A DNA stretch of 64,000 nucleotides from PALSA-600 sp963842335. Its GTDB lineage: Bacteria > Actinomycetota > Thermoleophilia > Gaiellales > Gaiellaceae. Both the position numbers and the translations under genes were made by a program. The notes under the pieces were generated by a model, which was given only the letters and a program-made list of their open reading frames with translations, was not told the origin of the DNA and ran no database searches. The stretch spans positions 124,001-188,000 of the forward strand of contig CAWJGF010000015.1 of assembly GCA_963842335.1 (NCBI GenBank), written 5' to 3'. Below are positions 1 through 8,603 of this stretch, piece after piece; the stretch's first letter is position 1, and each line of letters starts with the position of its first letter.

Positions 1-101
1 GTGCGCACTCCGTAGCCGGCGTTCTTGAGGTACAGCGAGACGAACGACGCGATCGAGCCTTCGTCCTCGACCACCAGGATGTTCGGCGTCTGCGCGCTCA
101 C
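1..101 (-). CDS. Response regulator receiver domain, N-terminal fragment
   Basis: The gene runs off the left edge; only about 33 codons are present. They begin with GTG at 101, four bases after the stop of the upstream gene, and read into ILVVEDEGSIASFVSLYL, a typical first strand and acidic pair (E12, D13) of a CheY-like receiver domain. The phosphoacceptor aspartate and any output domain lie outside the window. It probably forms a transcription unit with the secreted protein upstream. What it regulates cannot be told from this fragment. Confidence 0.75.
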   Translation of the reverse strand, partial: MSAQTPNILVVEDEGSIASFVSLYLKNAGYGVR

Positions 102-105
102 GCGA

Positions 106-594
106 CTACGGGCCGACCGGAGCCGGCTGCACGCCGAACGTGACCACTCGCTTCAGCCACGGGACCGACGTCCACTTCCCACCGTCGAGTGCGTAGTCAC
201 CGGCGTCGAGAGCCGACACGTCGCCGGTCAGCGCCGCGGTGCCGACGCCGACCGCGCTGAAGTCGATGCCCGCGCCGTCGAAGTAGAGCCGGTACTTGCC
301 GCCCGTGACGCGAAAGTGAAGATCCTTGCCGCTGTAGACCGTGCAGGTATCGCATGCTCCGGGGACTCGTTTCTCCCAACCCGAGACGAGCGTCGTGCCA
401 TCGCCCAGGATCGGGTCGTTGACGACGAGCCTCCCGACGTGCATCTGTCCCCAGAGCACGCCCTTGCCGGCCACGAGGACCGTGCCGTCGACGTTGCTGA
501 CCTCGAGTACACCGTCTCCGGTCGCGCGGGCGCCCGCCAACGCCGCCGGAGCGACGATCAGGCATGAGAGCAGGATGAGAGAGAGCCTCCGCAT
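106..594 (-). CDS. Secreted protein of unknown function
   Basis: About 162 residues beginning MRRLSLILLSCLIVAPAALA, a clear Sec signal peptide, followed by a glycine- and beta-rich region with two close cysteines (CDTC near residue 83). I chose ATG 594 because it starts the signal peptide; a GGAGGG sequence lies 17 bases upstream, so a TTG two codons earlier is also possible. No family was recognised. It lies just upstream of the response regulator fragment on the same strand, separated by four bases, so the two are probably co-transcribed. Confidence 0.65.
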   Translation of the reverse strand: MRRLSLILLSCLIVAPAALAGARATGDGVLEVSNVDGTVLVAGKGVLWGQMHVGRLVVNDPILGDGTTLVSGWEKRVPGACDTCTVYSGKDLHFRVTGGKYRLYFDGAGIDFSAVGVGTAALTGDVSALDAGDYALDGGKWTSVPWLKRVVTFGVQPAPVGP

Positions 595-708
595 TGGCAA
601 GAACAGTCTTTCCCTCCGAATTATGCCCTGAATGAGCGAAACGTAAGGAGTTTTGGACACTCTCGCGCGGGCGTCGGGCTTCACGGTCAAGTTGTAGCGT
701 CATTCGCC

Positions 709-1944
709 GTGGAGGACCTGACGAGTTTTGGGCTGACGGTGCTGCTCGTCGCGGGCGCGCTCTCCGCCGCCCTGGCCGGGTCGAAGCTGAGCGCCCGGAC
801 ATCGATCCCCTCCGCAGCCCTGTTTCTCGTCGTGGCCTCTGCGGCCTCGGCGCTCTTTCCCTCGCTCGACGTCTCGATCGCCTCCGTCGAACAGATCGGG
901 ACGGTCGCTCTGATCGTCATCCTGTTCGACGGGGGCTCATCGATCGGCCTGCGGCGGTTTCGCGTTGCGGCGATGCCGATCGTCTCCCTCGGGATTCTGG
1001 GGACGTTCGCGACCGCCGGCCTCGTGACGCTGTTCGTCCACGGCGTCTTCGGGCTCTCCTGGATCACAGCAGGGCTGCTGGGGGCCGCGATCGCCCCGAC
1101 CGATCCGGCCGTCGTGTTCTCGGTGCTCGGCGACCGTGAGATCGGCGGACGGACCGGCACGATTCTCGAGGGCGAGTCAGGGGCGAACGATCCTGTTGGG
1201 ATCGCGCTGATGCTCGGGCTGCTCGAACTCGCGACCCACAGCGATGCGACCTTCTGGGTCGTCGTCCGCGTGTTCTGTGAGCAGATGTCGATCGGCCTCG
1301 CGATCGGGATCGCCGGCGGTCTGCTCGAGAGCGTGTTACTCCGCCGGGTCGCGCTGCCATCCGCGGGCCTCCACACGGTGCGCACCCTCGCTCTCGCGGG
1401 AGTCGTCTACGGCGCGACGACCGTCGCTCATGGATCCGGCTTTCTCGCGGTCTTCGTCGCCGGCCTCATCGTCGGCGACGTGCGGGCGCCGTTCAAGCAC
1501 GAGATCGAGGTGTTCCAGGATGGGCTCGCGACACTCGCCGAGGTTGTCGTCTTCATCGCCCTCGGGCTGACGGTCGGCATCTCGTCGCTCACCGCGAGTC
1601 GCTGGCTCGACGGGCTCGCGATCGCGGCGTTCCTTGCGCTCGTCGCACGCCCGATCGTGGCGGGTGCCCTCCTCGCCCCCACGCGACTGCGACGGGGCGA
1701 GCGGCTGTTCGTCACCTGGGGCGGGCTGAAGGGCGCGGTGCCGATTCTGCTGGCGGCGTTCGCGGTCACGCAGCATGTGCACGACGCGCAGCGGATCTAC
1801 GACACGGTGTTCGTGGTCGTGCTCGCATCGGTCGTGGTGCAGGGAAGCACGATCTCGGCGGCCGCGCGACGCTTCGGCGTCGAGATGCGCACCGTTCCGG
1901 CGCGCGGCGAGGCCGCTACGCCACGCGACGGACCGACCGGCTGA
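709..1944 (+). CDS. CPA1-type cation:proton antiporter
   Basis: A 411-residue integral membrane protein with about 12 hydrophobic segments. It should exchange Na+ or K+ for protons across the cytoplasmic membrane. The two family signatures are visible: APTDPAVV at residues 129-136 and ESGANDP at 156-162. The Asn-Asp pair (160-161) is the ion-binding site expected of electroneutral CPA1 exchangers. It lacks the long cytoplasmic tail of some NhaP members, and the last 25 residues are hydrophilic. GTG 709 follows a TAGCGT box by 8 bases, suggesting a leaderless transcript. Ion specificity cannot be read from the sequence. Confidence 0.9.
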   Translation: MEDLTSFGLTVLLVAGALSAALAGSKLSARTSIPSAALFLVVASAASALFPSLDVSIASVEQIGTVALIVILFDGGSSIGLRRFRVAAMPIVSLGILGTFATAGLVTLFVHGVFGLSWITAGLLGAAIAPTDPAVVFSVLGDREIGGRTGTILEGESGANDPVGIALMLGLLELATHSDATFWVVVRVFCEQMSIGLAIGIAGGLLESVLLRRVALPSAGLHTVRTLALAGVVYGATTVAHGSGFLAVFVAGLIVGDVRAPFKHEIEVFQDGLATLAEVVVFIALGLTVGISSLTASRWLDGLAIAAFLALVARPIVAGALLAPTRLRRGERLFVTWGGLKGAVPILLAAFAVTQHVHDAQRIYDTVFVVVLASVVVQGSTISAAARRFGVEMRTVPARGEAATPRDGPTG

Positions 1945-2113
1945 GACCTCCCACGCGCACGACCTCGTGCGCATCGACGACGCGCACCCAGCCTGCCTGG
2001 CGCGCGGCCGGCTCGCAGACGACGCAAACGGGCTGATCGCGCCGTTCGCCGCGCCAGATCCGAAACCGCTCGCCGGCGAGGAGACTGCGGCGGCACACGT
2101 GGCACATCGCCAT
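1916..2113 (-). CDS. Small zinc-ribbon protein
   Basis: A 65-residue protein with two CxxC pairs, CHVC at residues 4-7 and CVVC near 29-32, spaced as in a single treble-clef or zinc-ribbon knuckle and followed by a charged tail. It overlaps the 3' end of the antiporter gene by 29 bases in antisense orientation. The even Cys spacing and good codon use favour a real gene over a shadow. I recognise no specific family; a nucleic-acid or protein-binding role is only an inference. Confidence 0.6.
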   Translation of the reverse strand: MAMCHVCRRSLLAGERFRIWRGERRDQPVCVVCEPAARQAGWVRVVDAHEVVRVGGLSRSVRRVA

Positions 2114-2155
2114 GCCGCGGAGGCTAGGCAGTGGCCCGGACGGAAAGCGACCCAG

Positions 2156-2205
2156 TGTCCCGGACAGACATGTCCTGGGGACTGTCCCCCAGACATGTCC
2201 CTTTT
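2156..2205. repeat. REP-like imperfect palindrome
   Basis: Two copies of ACATGTC in opposite arms (2167-2180 and 2186-2199) flank GGGGACTGTCCCC-like sequence and form an imperfect 13-14 bp stem with a loop of about 5 nt. A shorter TGTCCCGGACA palindrome lies just to its left. CCCTTTT follows on the plus strand, so the element could also end plus-strand transcripts. It lies in a gap between a plus-strand gene and the end of a minus-strand operon, a common place for extragenic palindromes. A second inverted repeat (2211-2218 with 2244-2251) lies between it and the hydroxyacyl-CoA dehydrogenase stop. Confidence 0.55.
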
Positions 2206-2256
2206 GAAATTCTCACTGAATGACGTTCGACACAACGCTGATCCAGTGAGAGCTTC

Positions 2257-3096
2257 TCAGTACCGGTAGAAGCCCTCGCCCGTCTTGCGGCCGAGCTTGC
2301 CGGCCTGCAGCATGCGGACGAGGCGCGCCGGCGGCGCCATGCGCGGCTCGCGCAGCTTCTCGTACAGCGCCTCGCTCGCATGCACGTGCACGTCGGCGCC
2401 GACGAGGTCGAGCAGCGCGCACGGCCCCATCGGCCAGCCGGCGCCGTACTTCATCCCTGCGTCGAGATCCTCCGGCGTCACGCCTGCCTCGTCGAGCACG
2501 CGCACGCAGTCGTTGAGTAGAGGAATCAGGACGCGATTGACGACGAAGCCTGGCGTGTCCGTGCACCGAATCGGGGTCTTGCCGAGCTTCGCGCCCAGCT
2601 CGTACGCGGTCTCGAAGGCGGTCTCGGCCGTCCGCTCGGCTCGCACGATCTCGACGAGCGGCATGAGGGGCGCGGGGTTGAAGAAGTGCATGCCGACCAC
2701 GCGCTCGGGCCGGGTGAGCACCGAGGCGATCTCGGTCACCGACAGCGCGGAGGTGTTCGTGGCGAGAATCGCGTCGTCGCGGACGACCGCCTCGAGCGCG
2801 ACGAAGAGCTCATGCTTGACGGTGAGATCCTCGAACGCGGCTTCGATCACGACGTCGCAGTCCGCCAGATCGGGCAGCTCGGTCGTCACCTGCAGACGCT
2901 CGACCGCCGCGTCCCGCGCTTCCTGCTCGAGTGTTCCCTTTTCGACCTTCCGCGTCAGAAAGTGTGCGATCTGAACGCGCGCCCCTTCGCCACGGTCGGC
3001 GTCGACCTCACGCCCGACCGTCTCGAAGCCCGCCTCCACCGCGAGCTGCGCGATGCCGGAGCCCATCGCGCCGAGGCCGACGACGCCGATCTTCAT
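2257..3096 (-). CDS. 3-hydroxybutyryl-CoA dehydrogenase family protein
   Basis: About 279 residues. It oxidises 3-hydroxyacyl-CoA to 3-ketoacyl-CoA with NAD(P). The N-terminal Rossmann motif GLGAMG is at residues 7-12, the HFFNPAP motif carries the catalytic histidine, and a C-terminal helical dimer domain (TPGFVVNR to the end) is present. The length is normal for the single-domain family. ATG 3096 overlaps the thiolase stop in ATGA, so the two are translationally coupled. With the thiolase it forms the last two steps of a beta-oxidation or butanoyl-CoA type cycle. Confidence 0.92.
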   Translation of the reverse strand: MKIGVVGLGAMGSGIAQLAVEAGFETVGREVDADRGEGARVQIAHFLTRKVEKGTLEQEARDAAVERLQVTTELPDLADCDVVIEAAFEDLTVKHELFVALEAVVRDDAILATNTSALSVTEIASVLTRPERVVGMHFFNPAPLMPLVEIVRAERTAETAFETAYELGAKLGKTPIRCTDTPGFVVNRVLIPLLNDCVRVLDEAGVTPEDLDAGMKYGAGWPMGPCALLDLVGADVHVHASEALYEKLREPRMAPPARLVRMLQAGKLGRKTGEGFYRY

Positions 3097-4286
3097 AGTC
3101 GCTCGACCACGCCGGCGATCGCCATGCCGAAGCCGACACACATCGAGGCGATGCCATAACGAGCGTCACGCCGGTCGAGCTCGTTCAAGAGCGTCGCGGT
3201 GATGCGCGCCCCGGTCGCGCCGAGTGGATGGCCCAGGGAGATGCCGCCGCCATTCGGGTTCACGTCCTCGCTGCGTTCCTCGAGATCGAGGTCGTGCACG
3301 GTCTGCAGCACGACGGACGCAAACGCCTCGTTGATCTCGATCACGCTCATCTCGTCGAGCGTCAGCCCTGCCTTCGTGACGGCCTTCTGCATGGCCTGGG
3401 GGTTCCCGTGGAGCATGCGCGTCGGGTCGACGCCCGCGAGCCCGAACGAGACGAACCGCGCGCGCGGCTCGAGGCCAAGGCGCGCGCACGCCGCCTCGCT
3501 GGCGATGAGCACGGCCGCTGCGCCGTCGACGATCTGCGACGAGCTGCCGGCGGTCACGACGCCGTCCGCCCTGAACGCCGGTGCGAGCGCGGCGAGCTTC
3601 TCGGCCGACGTCTCGCGCCGTGGCGCCTCGTCGACAGCGAAGGCCGGCGGGGCCGCGAGGGCCGAGCCTGCGGCTTGCAACACCCTGTTGCTTGCATCGC
3701 CCGCCCCCGCAGCGGGCAGCTCGATCGGGATGATCTCGCGCTCGAATTTGCCGCTATCCGAAGCGGCGAGCGCGCGACGGTGCGATTCGAGCGCGTATGT
3801 GTCGAGCGCGTCGCGGCTCAGCTTCCACTCCTGCGCGAGCAGCTCGGCCGAGATCCCCTGCGGCACGATTTGGAATCGGTCCGAGACCTGATCGGAGATC
3901 GATCCGCCGTTCGACCCCATCGCGACACGAGACATCATCTCGACACCGGCGGAAACGACGACGTCGAGCTGTCCGGCCATCACCGCGGTCGCGCAATTGA
4001 AGTTCGTCTGCATCGACGACCCGCACTGACGGTCGACCGTCGTGCCGCACACCTCGACCGGCCACCCGGCGGCAAGAACTGCCATCCGACCGATGTTCCA
4101 CCCCTGCTCGCCGATCTGCGTCACGCAGCCCATCTGCACATCTTCGACCTCGGCCGGGTCGAGGTCGTGCCGGGCGAGCAGGCCGTTCAGGACCTGCGCC
4201 GCGAGGTCGTCGCCGCGCAGCACCGACAGCGTCCCGTTCCTCCGCCCGATCGGCGAACGAACAGCGTCGACGATGTAGCTGTCCAT
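3093..4286 (-). CDS. Acetyl-CoA acetyltransferase (thiolase)
   Basis: About 397 residues, full length for thiolase. It cleaves or forms 3-ketoacyl-CoA. The acylated cysteine is C88 (DRQCGSSM), with the GHPLGATGAR motif and the second cysteine C383 in CVGFGMA. I chose ATG 4286 (MDSYIVDAVRSP) over two upstream TTG codons because it matches the usual family start. It is third in a minus-strand row: PAP2, MBL hydrolase, thiolase, dehydrogenase. The row suggests lipid or acyl-CoA degradation; direction of the reaction is not determined. Confidence 0.93.
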   Translation of the reverse strand: MDSYIVDAVRSPIGRRNGTLSVLRGDDLAAQVLNGLLARHDLDPAEVEDVQMGCVTQIGEQGWNIGRMAVLAAGWPVEVCGTTVDRQCGSSMQTNFNCATAVMAGQLDVVVSAGVEMMSRVAMGSNGGSISDQVSDRFQIVPQGISAELLAQEWKLSRDALDTYALESHRRALAASDSGKFEREIIPIELPAAGAGDASNRVLQAAGSALAAPPAFAVDEAPRRETSAEKLAALAPAFRADGVVTAGSSSQIVDGAAAVLIASEAACARLGLEPRARFVSFGLAGVDPTRMLHGNPQAMQKAVTKAGLTLDEMSVIEINEAFASVVLQTVHDLDLEERSEDVNPNGGGISLGHPLGATGARITATLLNELDRRDARYGIASMCVGFGMAIAGVVERL

Positions 4287-4299
4287 CCCAGCCAACAAT

Positions 4300-4884
4300 C
4301 TAGCCCGGCAGCCACGGCTGGACGTGGTGGGCGAGGTACACCCGCTCAGGCGCGAGCTCGTGGATCCGGAGGATCGAGGGCGTCGTCCCGCCGATCAGTT
4401 CGCGCATCGAGTACGTCACGTCGCCGCCGAGCACGATGAGACCGTCGTCGCCCTCGACGACGACAGATTGGTGCCCCGGGGAATGGCCCGGCGTGAAGAG
4501 AACCGAGACACCATCGAAGAGGGTCGAGTCGCCGTCGACCTCGACATACGACTCGTCGGGGAAGTGCACCCACTCGACGAGGTAGTCCGGCGCCACGGCC
4601 GCCTCGAGCTCCGCGCGTTGCACGAACGTCGGCGTTCCCGCGAAGCGGCGGTTGCCGCCGCAGTGATCGAAGTGCAGGTGCGTGTTGATGACGGCCACGG
4701 GCTCCTCCGCGAGCGGCCACGGGCGCAGCACCGGCCCCCAATCCCGGTCGAGCTCCGCTGTGGAATCGATCATCCCTGTGTCGACCAGGATCGTGCCCGC
4801 GGGCGCGTCGATCGCCCAGCCGAACACGGGCCAGAGCTCGCCCTCGACTGTGACGTCACAGAAATGCAGGGGCCTGACGTTCAA
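4300..4884 (-). CDS. MBL-fold metallo-hydrolase
   Basis: About 194 residues with the metal-binding HxHxDH motif (NTHLHFDHCGG), a later GHSPGHQS histidine, GGDVTYS aspartate and a C-terminal AHH histidine, so the dinuclear zinc site looks complete. The substrate is unknown; AHL lactonases and glyoxalase-II-like enzymes have a similar layout. No ATG fits. The best start is TTG 4884, which overlaps the upstream PAP2 stop as TTGA, in line with other overlaps in this window. It is 13 bases from the thiolase gene and probably co-transcribed. Confidence 0.85.
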   Translation of the reverse strand: MNVRPLHFCDVTVEGELWPVFGWAIDAPAGTILVDTGMIDSTAELDRDWGPVLRPWPLAEEPVAVINTHLHFDHCGGNRRFAGTPTFVQRAELEAAVAPDYLVEWVHFPDESYVEVDGDSTLFDGVSVLFTPGHSPGHQSVVVEGDDGLIVLGGDVTYSMRELIGGTTPSILRIHELAPERVYLAHHVQPWLPG

Positions 4885-5798
4885 TCCGCGAGCGCCGGCT
4901 CGAAGTGCGCACGAGCGGCCCTCCAATCGAAGAAGCGGTTGACCGCGACGAAGGTCACGATCGCATAGCACCAGCCTGCGATGCAGTCGACGACGTAGTG
5001 CTCAGCCGAGTAGACGAGCGCGAACGCCATCGCCGGAGGATAAAGGGCGAGAGGGATACGCGCCCACAGGGGAACGAGCCGCCAGAGGTACAGCGTGATC
5101 AGCAGTGCGTACGCCGCGTGGAGCGACGGCATCGCCGCCACGTTGTTCGCGTAGTGCTGGCCCTTCTCGAAGAGCGAGCCGAAGTGAGCGAGCGGCACTT
5201 CCTTCCACACGATCGCGATCGTGCGGTTCGCCTCACCGAGATTGCCGTCGCGCGCAGCGAGCCACGGAGGGGCCGCCGGATAGAGCACGTAGGTCGCGAA
5301 GCCGGTCAGCGCAAGAACACAGACCATCGTCGCGTAGCGCGCAAAGCGATCGTGCGCCCACGTCCACAGCACCGACGCGACGACGAGCGTTGCGAAGAAG
5401 TGCGTGAGATAGGTGAACCACGTCGCGTAATCCCACCAGTGCAGGTGATGCGCGCCATGCCACAGGAGATGCTGCAGCCGGACCGTCGGCGCCGGCGTGC
5501 CGAAGAGTGCGGTCTCGACGTGGATCTGAGGCGTCTCACGCGTGTGGAAGAGCAGGCCGTCGGCGAAGCCGCGAAGACGGTCGTAGATGAACAGCACCGC
5601 GACGAACGGGGCCCACTCGATCAGGAGCCGCGGCACACGATGCCGCAAGTCAGTCGCCGAAAATGCCGCCATCCCGACCCCGAGCCAGAGAAAGATGAGG
5701 TCGTGCGACGTGGCAACCCCGACCGTCAACGCCATCACGACCGTCGCGGCGACCCACGCAACGGGCAGCCAAAAGCGAATCGACCTACGCGGCTTCAC
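4881..5798 (-). CDS. PAP2-type phosphatase / inositolphosphotransferase-like membrane protein
   Basis: About 305 residues with six or more hydrophobic segments. The PAP2 catalytic motifs are visible: MPSLHAAYAL carries the general-acid histidine and SAEHYVVD the nucleophilic histidine. This spacing resembles AUR1-like inositolphosphotransferases as well as lipid phosphatases, so substrate class is uncertain. GTG 5798 is preferred because the upstream residues are Arg/Ser-rich and not protein-like. The gene is divergent from the aldehyde dehydrogenase with only 29 bases between starts, so the two promoters must overlap. Confidence 0.82.
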   Translation of the reverse strand: MKPRRSIRFWLPVAWVAATVVMALTVGVATSHDLIFLWLGVGMAAFSATDLRHRVPRLLIEWAPFVAVLFIYDRLRGFADGLLFHTRETPQIHVETALFGTPAPTVRLQHLLWHGAHHLHWWDYATWFTYLTHFFATLVVASVLWTWAHDRFARYATMVCVLALTGFATYVLYPAAPPWLAARDGNLGEANRTIAIVWKEVPLAHFGSLFEKGQHYANNVAAMPSLHAAYALLITLYLWRLVPLWARIPLALYPPAMAFALVYSAEHYVVDCIAGWCYAIVTFVAVNRFFDWRAARAHFEPALAD

Positions 5799-5827
5799 GG
5801 AGAGAATCCTCGCATTACAGTTGCGGC

Positions 5828-7246
5828 ATGGCGACGACCACGACCGATCACGGATTGCTGATCGCCGGGCAACGGGTTGAGACGGGCGACTGGACGGACG
5901 TCTGCTCGCCGTTTTCGGGCGAGGTGATCGCGCGCATCGCGAAAGGCGGCGCCGCCGAGGCCCGCCAGGCGCTCGACGCGGCCGCGGGCGCACTGGCCAA
6001 GCCGCTGCCCGCGCACCAGCGGGCGCGAATCCTCGACGCGACGGCGAAGCTCCTCGAGGAGCGCCAGGAGGAGGCGGCTCAACTCATCTCCGCGGAGGCG
6101 GGCAAACCGCTGAAGCAGGCGCGTATCGAAGCCCAACGTGCGGTTTCGACGTACATCTTCTCGGCGGTAGAGGCACGAAAGCTCGCCGGCGAAGTCGTTC
6201 CCATGGATGCTTCACCGGCCGGCGAAGGGAAGCTCGGCTTCACCCTGCGCCTGCCGATCGGGATCGTCGGCGCGATCTCCCCGTTCAACTTCCCGCTGAA
6301 CCTGGTGGCCCACAAAATCGCCCCGGCGCTCGCCGCCGGCTGCCCCGTCGTTCTCAAGCCCGCCTCGGCCACGCCGCTCTCGGCCCTCTTTCTCGCCTCG
6401 CTCGAGGAGGAGGCGGGCCTGCCCCCTGGTTGGATCAACGTCGTCTCCGGGTCGGCGTCCGCAATCGGCGACGCGATCGTCGAGGACGAGCGCGTGAAGC
6501 TGATCACGTTCACCGGCTCGGGTGCAGTCGGCTGGGGCATCGCGGAGCGAGCGCATCGCAAACGCGTGAAATTGGAGCTCGGAAACGCAACGCCTGCGAT
6601 CGTCTGCTCCGACGCACCGGCGGGCACGGCGGCGAAGCTCGCCACGAACGCGTTCTCGTTCGCCGGCCAGAGCTGCATCTCGGTGCAGCGCATCTTCGTC
6701 ATGGCCGAAGCATGGGACGAGTTCCTCGCCGAGTTCGTCCCGACAGTCGAGGCTCTGCGCGTCGGCGATCCGGCTGATGAATCGACCGATGTCGGCCCCG
6801 TGATCAGCGAGGACGAGCGCAACCGAGTACTCGAGTGGATCCGCGAGTCGAAGGGCGACGTGCTGACGGGCGGTGAGCTCGACGGCAACGGCCTCCTCCG
6901 CCCCACCGTGCTCGCGAGCCCTGCCGACGACGACAAGGTGCAGTGTGAGGAGGTCTTCGGGCCTGTCGTCACGCTGACCCGCACCGTGAGCCTCGACGAC
7001 GCGATCGAACGCGCCAACGCGACGCGCTACGGCCTGCAGGCCGCCATCTTCAGTCGCGACCTGGGCGCCTGCCTGGAGGCTTCGCGCCGGCTCGAGTTCG
7101 GCGGCATCACGGTCAACGAAGCGCCGACGTTCCGCGCCGACCAGATGCCGTACGGCGGCGTCAAGGCATCCGGGAACACGAAGGAAGGTCCCGCATGGAC
7201 GGTGCGCGAGATGACCGAGGAACGACTCGTCGTCTTGCAGCTGTAG
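5828..7246 (+). CDS. NAD(P)-dependent aldehyde dehydrogenase
   Basis: A 472-residue ALDH-superfamily protein that oxidises an aldehyde to a carboxylate. The catalytic glutamate lies in LELGN and the nucleophilic cysteine in FAGQSCISVQRI. The cofactor-binding segment ISPFNFPLN and the GSGAVGWGIA turn are in place, and the length is normal. Closest in style to lactaldehyde/glycolaldehyde or succinate-semialdehyde types, but the substrate is not determined. ATG 5828 lies 6 bases after a TACAGT box and has no Shine-Dalgarno, so leaderless initiation is likely. Confidence 0.92.
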   Translation: MATTTTDHGLLIAGQRVETGDWTDVCSPFSGEVIARIAKGGAAEARQALDAAAGALAKPLPAHQRARILDATAKLLEERQEEAAQLISAEAGKPLKQARIEAQRAVSTYIFSAVEARKLAGEVVPMDASPAGEGKLGFTLRLPIGIVGAISPFNFPLNLVAHKIAPALAAGCPVVLKPASATPLSALFLASLEEEAGLPPGWINVVSGSASAIGDAIVEDERVKLITFTGSGAVGWGIAERAHRKRVKLELGNATPAIVCSDAPAGTAAKLATNAFSFAGQSCISVQRIFVMAEAWDEFLAEFVPTVEALRVGDPADESTDVGPVISEDERNRVLEWIRESKGDVLTGGELDGNGLLRPTVLASPADDDKVQCEEVFGPVVTLTRTVSLDDAIERANATRYGLQAAIFSRDLGACLEASRRLEFGGITVNEAPTFRADQMPYGGVKASGNTKEGPAWTVREMTEERLVVLQL

Positions 7247-7302
7247 TACTGCACGAGCCCCCAGCCTGAGTGCACGCCAACCCCGTCGTTACACTCGGGC
7301 GG

Positions 7303-7701
7303 GTGTCCCCGCTCCTCCGCCGCAGCCGAGCCGACGAGGGTGTCCCCCTGCGCCGGCCCGCCGCAGGCGTGCTTCGCCGCGAGCGGCGCGCCCTTCTGAA
7401 GGCCCGCGAAGACGTGCTTCGCGACCTCGGCGGGCTGCTCGTCGAGATGTACCGGCGGGGAGGCTTCCGGGATGACCTGCTCGCCGAGCGAGCGGCGGAG
7501 GTCATCGGGATCGACGCCCGCATCGCCGACCTCGAGACCCTGCTCGATCGCGGCGCCCACGCACCGCGCTGCGAGTGCGGCGCGCCGCTCCTGCGCGCAT
7601 CCCACTTCTGCCCGAACTGCGGCCGTCCGGCCGGCGCGAACGCGGAAGCACCGGCGAACGACGAGACCATCATCGAGCCGGCACCGAGCTCTGATCCCTG
7701 A
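7303..7701 (+). CDS. Zinc-ribbon protein with helical N-terminus
   Basis: About 132 residues. The first two thirds are Arg/Leu/Glu-rich and predicted helical; the C-terminal part holds CECG and CPNCG, a zinc ribbon, followed by an acidic tail. GTG 7303 is chosen because it lies 7 bases after TACACT; a GTG at 7270 is possible. The next gene starts inside its stop codon (TGATG), so the pair is translationally coupled, and that partner also has a zinc ribbon. No specific family was recognised. Confidence 0.7.
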   Translation: MSPLLRRSRADEGVPLRRPAAGVLRRERRALLKAREDVLRDLGGLLVEMYRRGGFRDDLLAERAAEVIGIDARIADLETLLDRGAHAPRCECGAPLLRASHFCPNCGRPAGANAEAPANDETIIEPAPSSDP

Positions 7702-8411
7702 TGGCCGGCCGCGACGACCGCCGCAGTGCGATCGAAGCGGCGGACGGCTCCTGCCCACGCTGCGGCTCGCCGCGCGCAGCGGATCAGAGCTACTGCCTCG
7801 AGTGCGGGCTGCGCCTGCCACAGGTCGCGGGCGGCCTGCCCCGGCTGCGACGCACGTGGATGCGGCGCATCGGGTGGTACCCCGGCGACTGGGTGTGGAT
7901 CTCGCTCGCCACGCTGGCCGTCGCGGCCGCGGGTGCGGCGGCGTCGATCGTCATCACGAGTGATCGCGATGCACGCGGCGCGACGCTGACCGCCATCGCG
8001 ACGGTTCCAGTCGTCGAGCCGACGGCCATCACGACCGTGACGACACCCGCGCGCGTGGACACCTCCTCACTGCCCACCGCGCCCGAACCGCCGACCGGCA
8101 CGACGAGCGCGGCGGGCGCCCGGAACGGACGTCTGCGTTGGCCGGCGGACGCGAACGGGTGGACGATCGTGCTCGTCTCGTATCCGAAGCTGAACGGCCG
8201 CCCGGCGGCGCTCGCCGCCGCGAGCAAAGCGGCTGGAGCCGGGTTGCGCCAGGTCGGGATCCTCGACTCGAGCGGCTTCGCGAGTCTCCAGCCCGGGTAC
8301 TTCGTCGTCTTCACCGGCATCTACGGCTCGAAGGCCGACGCCGACGCAGCCGTTTCGACGGCTCGCCAGGCGAGCTTCGGCGGCGCCTACTCCCGCCAGA
8401 TCGCCCGCTAG
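7701..8411 (+). CDS. Zinc-ribbon membrane protein with C-terminal SPOR domain
   Basis: A 236-residue protein. Residues 18-36 form a zinc ribbon (CPRC and CLEC), residues about 68-88 are a single membrane span (SLATLAVAAAGAAASIVI), then a Thr/Pro-rich linker and a C-terminal SPOR-like domain (WTIVLVSYPKLNGR, GYFVVFTGIYGSKADADAA). SPOR domains bind denuded septal peptidoglycan. The layout places the ribbon in the cytoplasm and SPOR outside, suggesting a link to cell division or wall synthesis. The ATG overlaps the upstream stop. The combined function is an inference. Confidence 0.8.
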   Translation: MAGRDDRRSAIEAADGSCPRCGSPRAADQSYCLECGLRLPQVAGGLPRLRRTWMRRIGWYPGDWVWISLATLAVAAAGAAASIVITSDRDARGATLTAIATVPVVEPTAITTVTTPARVDTSSLPTAPEPPTGTTSAAGARNGRLRWPADANGWTIVLVSYPKLNGRPAALAAASKAAGAGLRQVGILDSSGFASLQPGYFVVFTGIYGSKADADAAVSTARQASFGGAYSRQIAR

Positions 8412-8603
8412 AAGCGGCGATGTGTAACCCCTGCGTGACCCGGGTACAGACGTCCTGCACGGACAACGGGCGTTTTCTAGATTGGAAACATTTGTAACAG
8501 CCAGAGGCAGCGTGTAAGCTCCACTCGAGCCGCGCCGCTCAGCCAAGGTTTACCGCTTCTTAAAACGGCTGCGGATACAGTTCAAGGAGAATCGAAGACG
8601 CGA
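8412..8603. other. Intergenic region, likely promoter and 5' leader
   Basis: 192 bases without a gene between the SPOR protein and the next plus-strand gene. It is less GC-rich than its surroundings, including TTTTCTAGATTGGAAACATTTG near 8470-8492, and ends with AAGGAG about 12 bases before ATG 8604. I cannot assign a confident -35/-10 pair. No stable terminator-like hairpin was seen. Confidence 0.4.
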
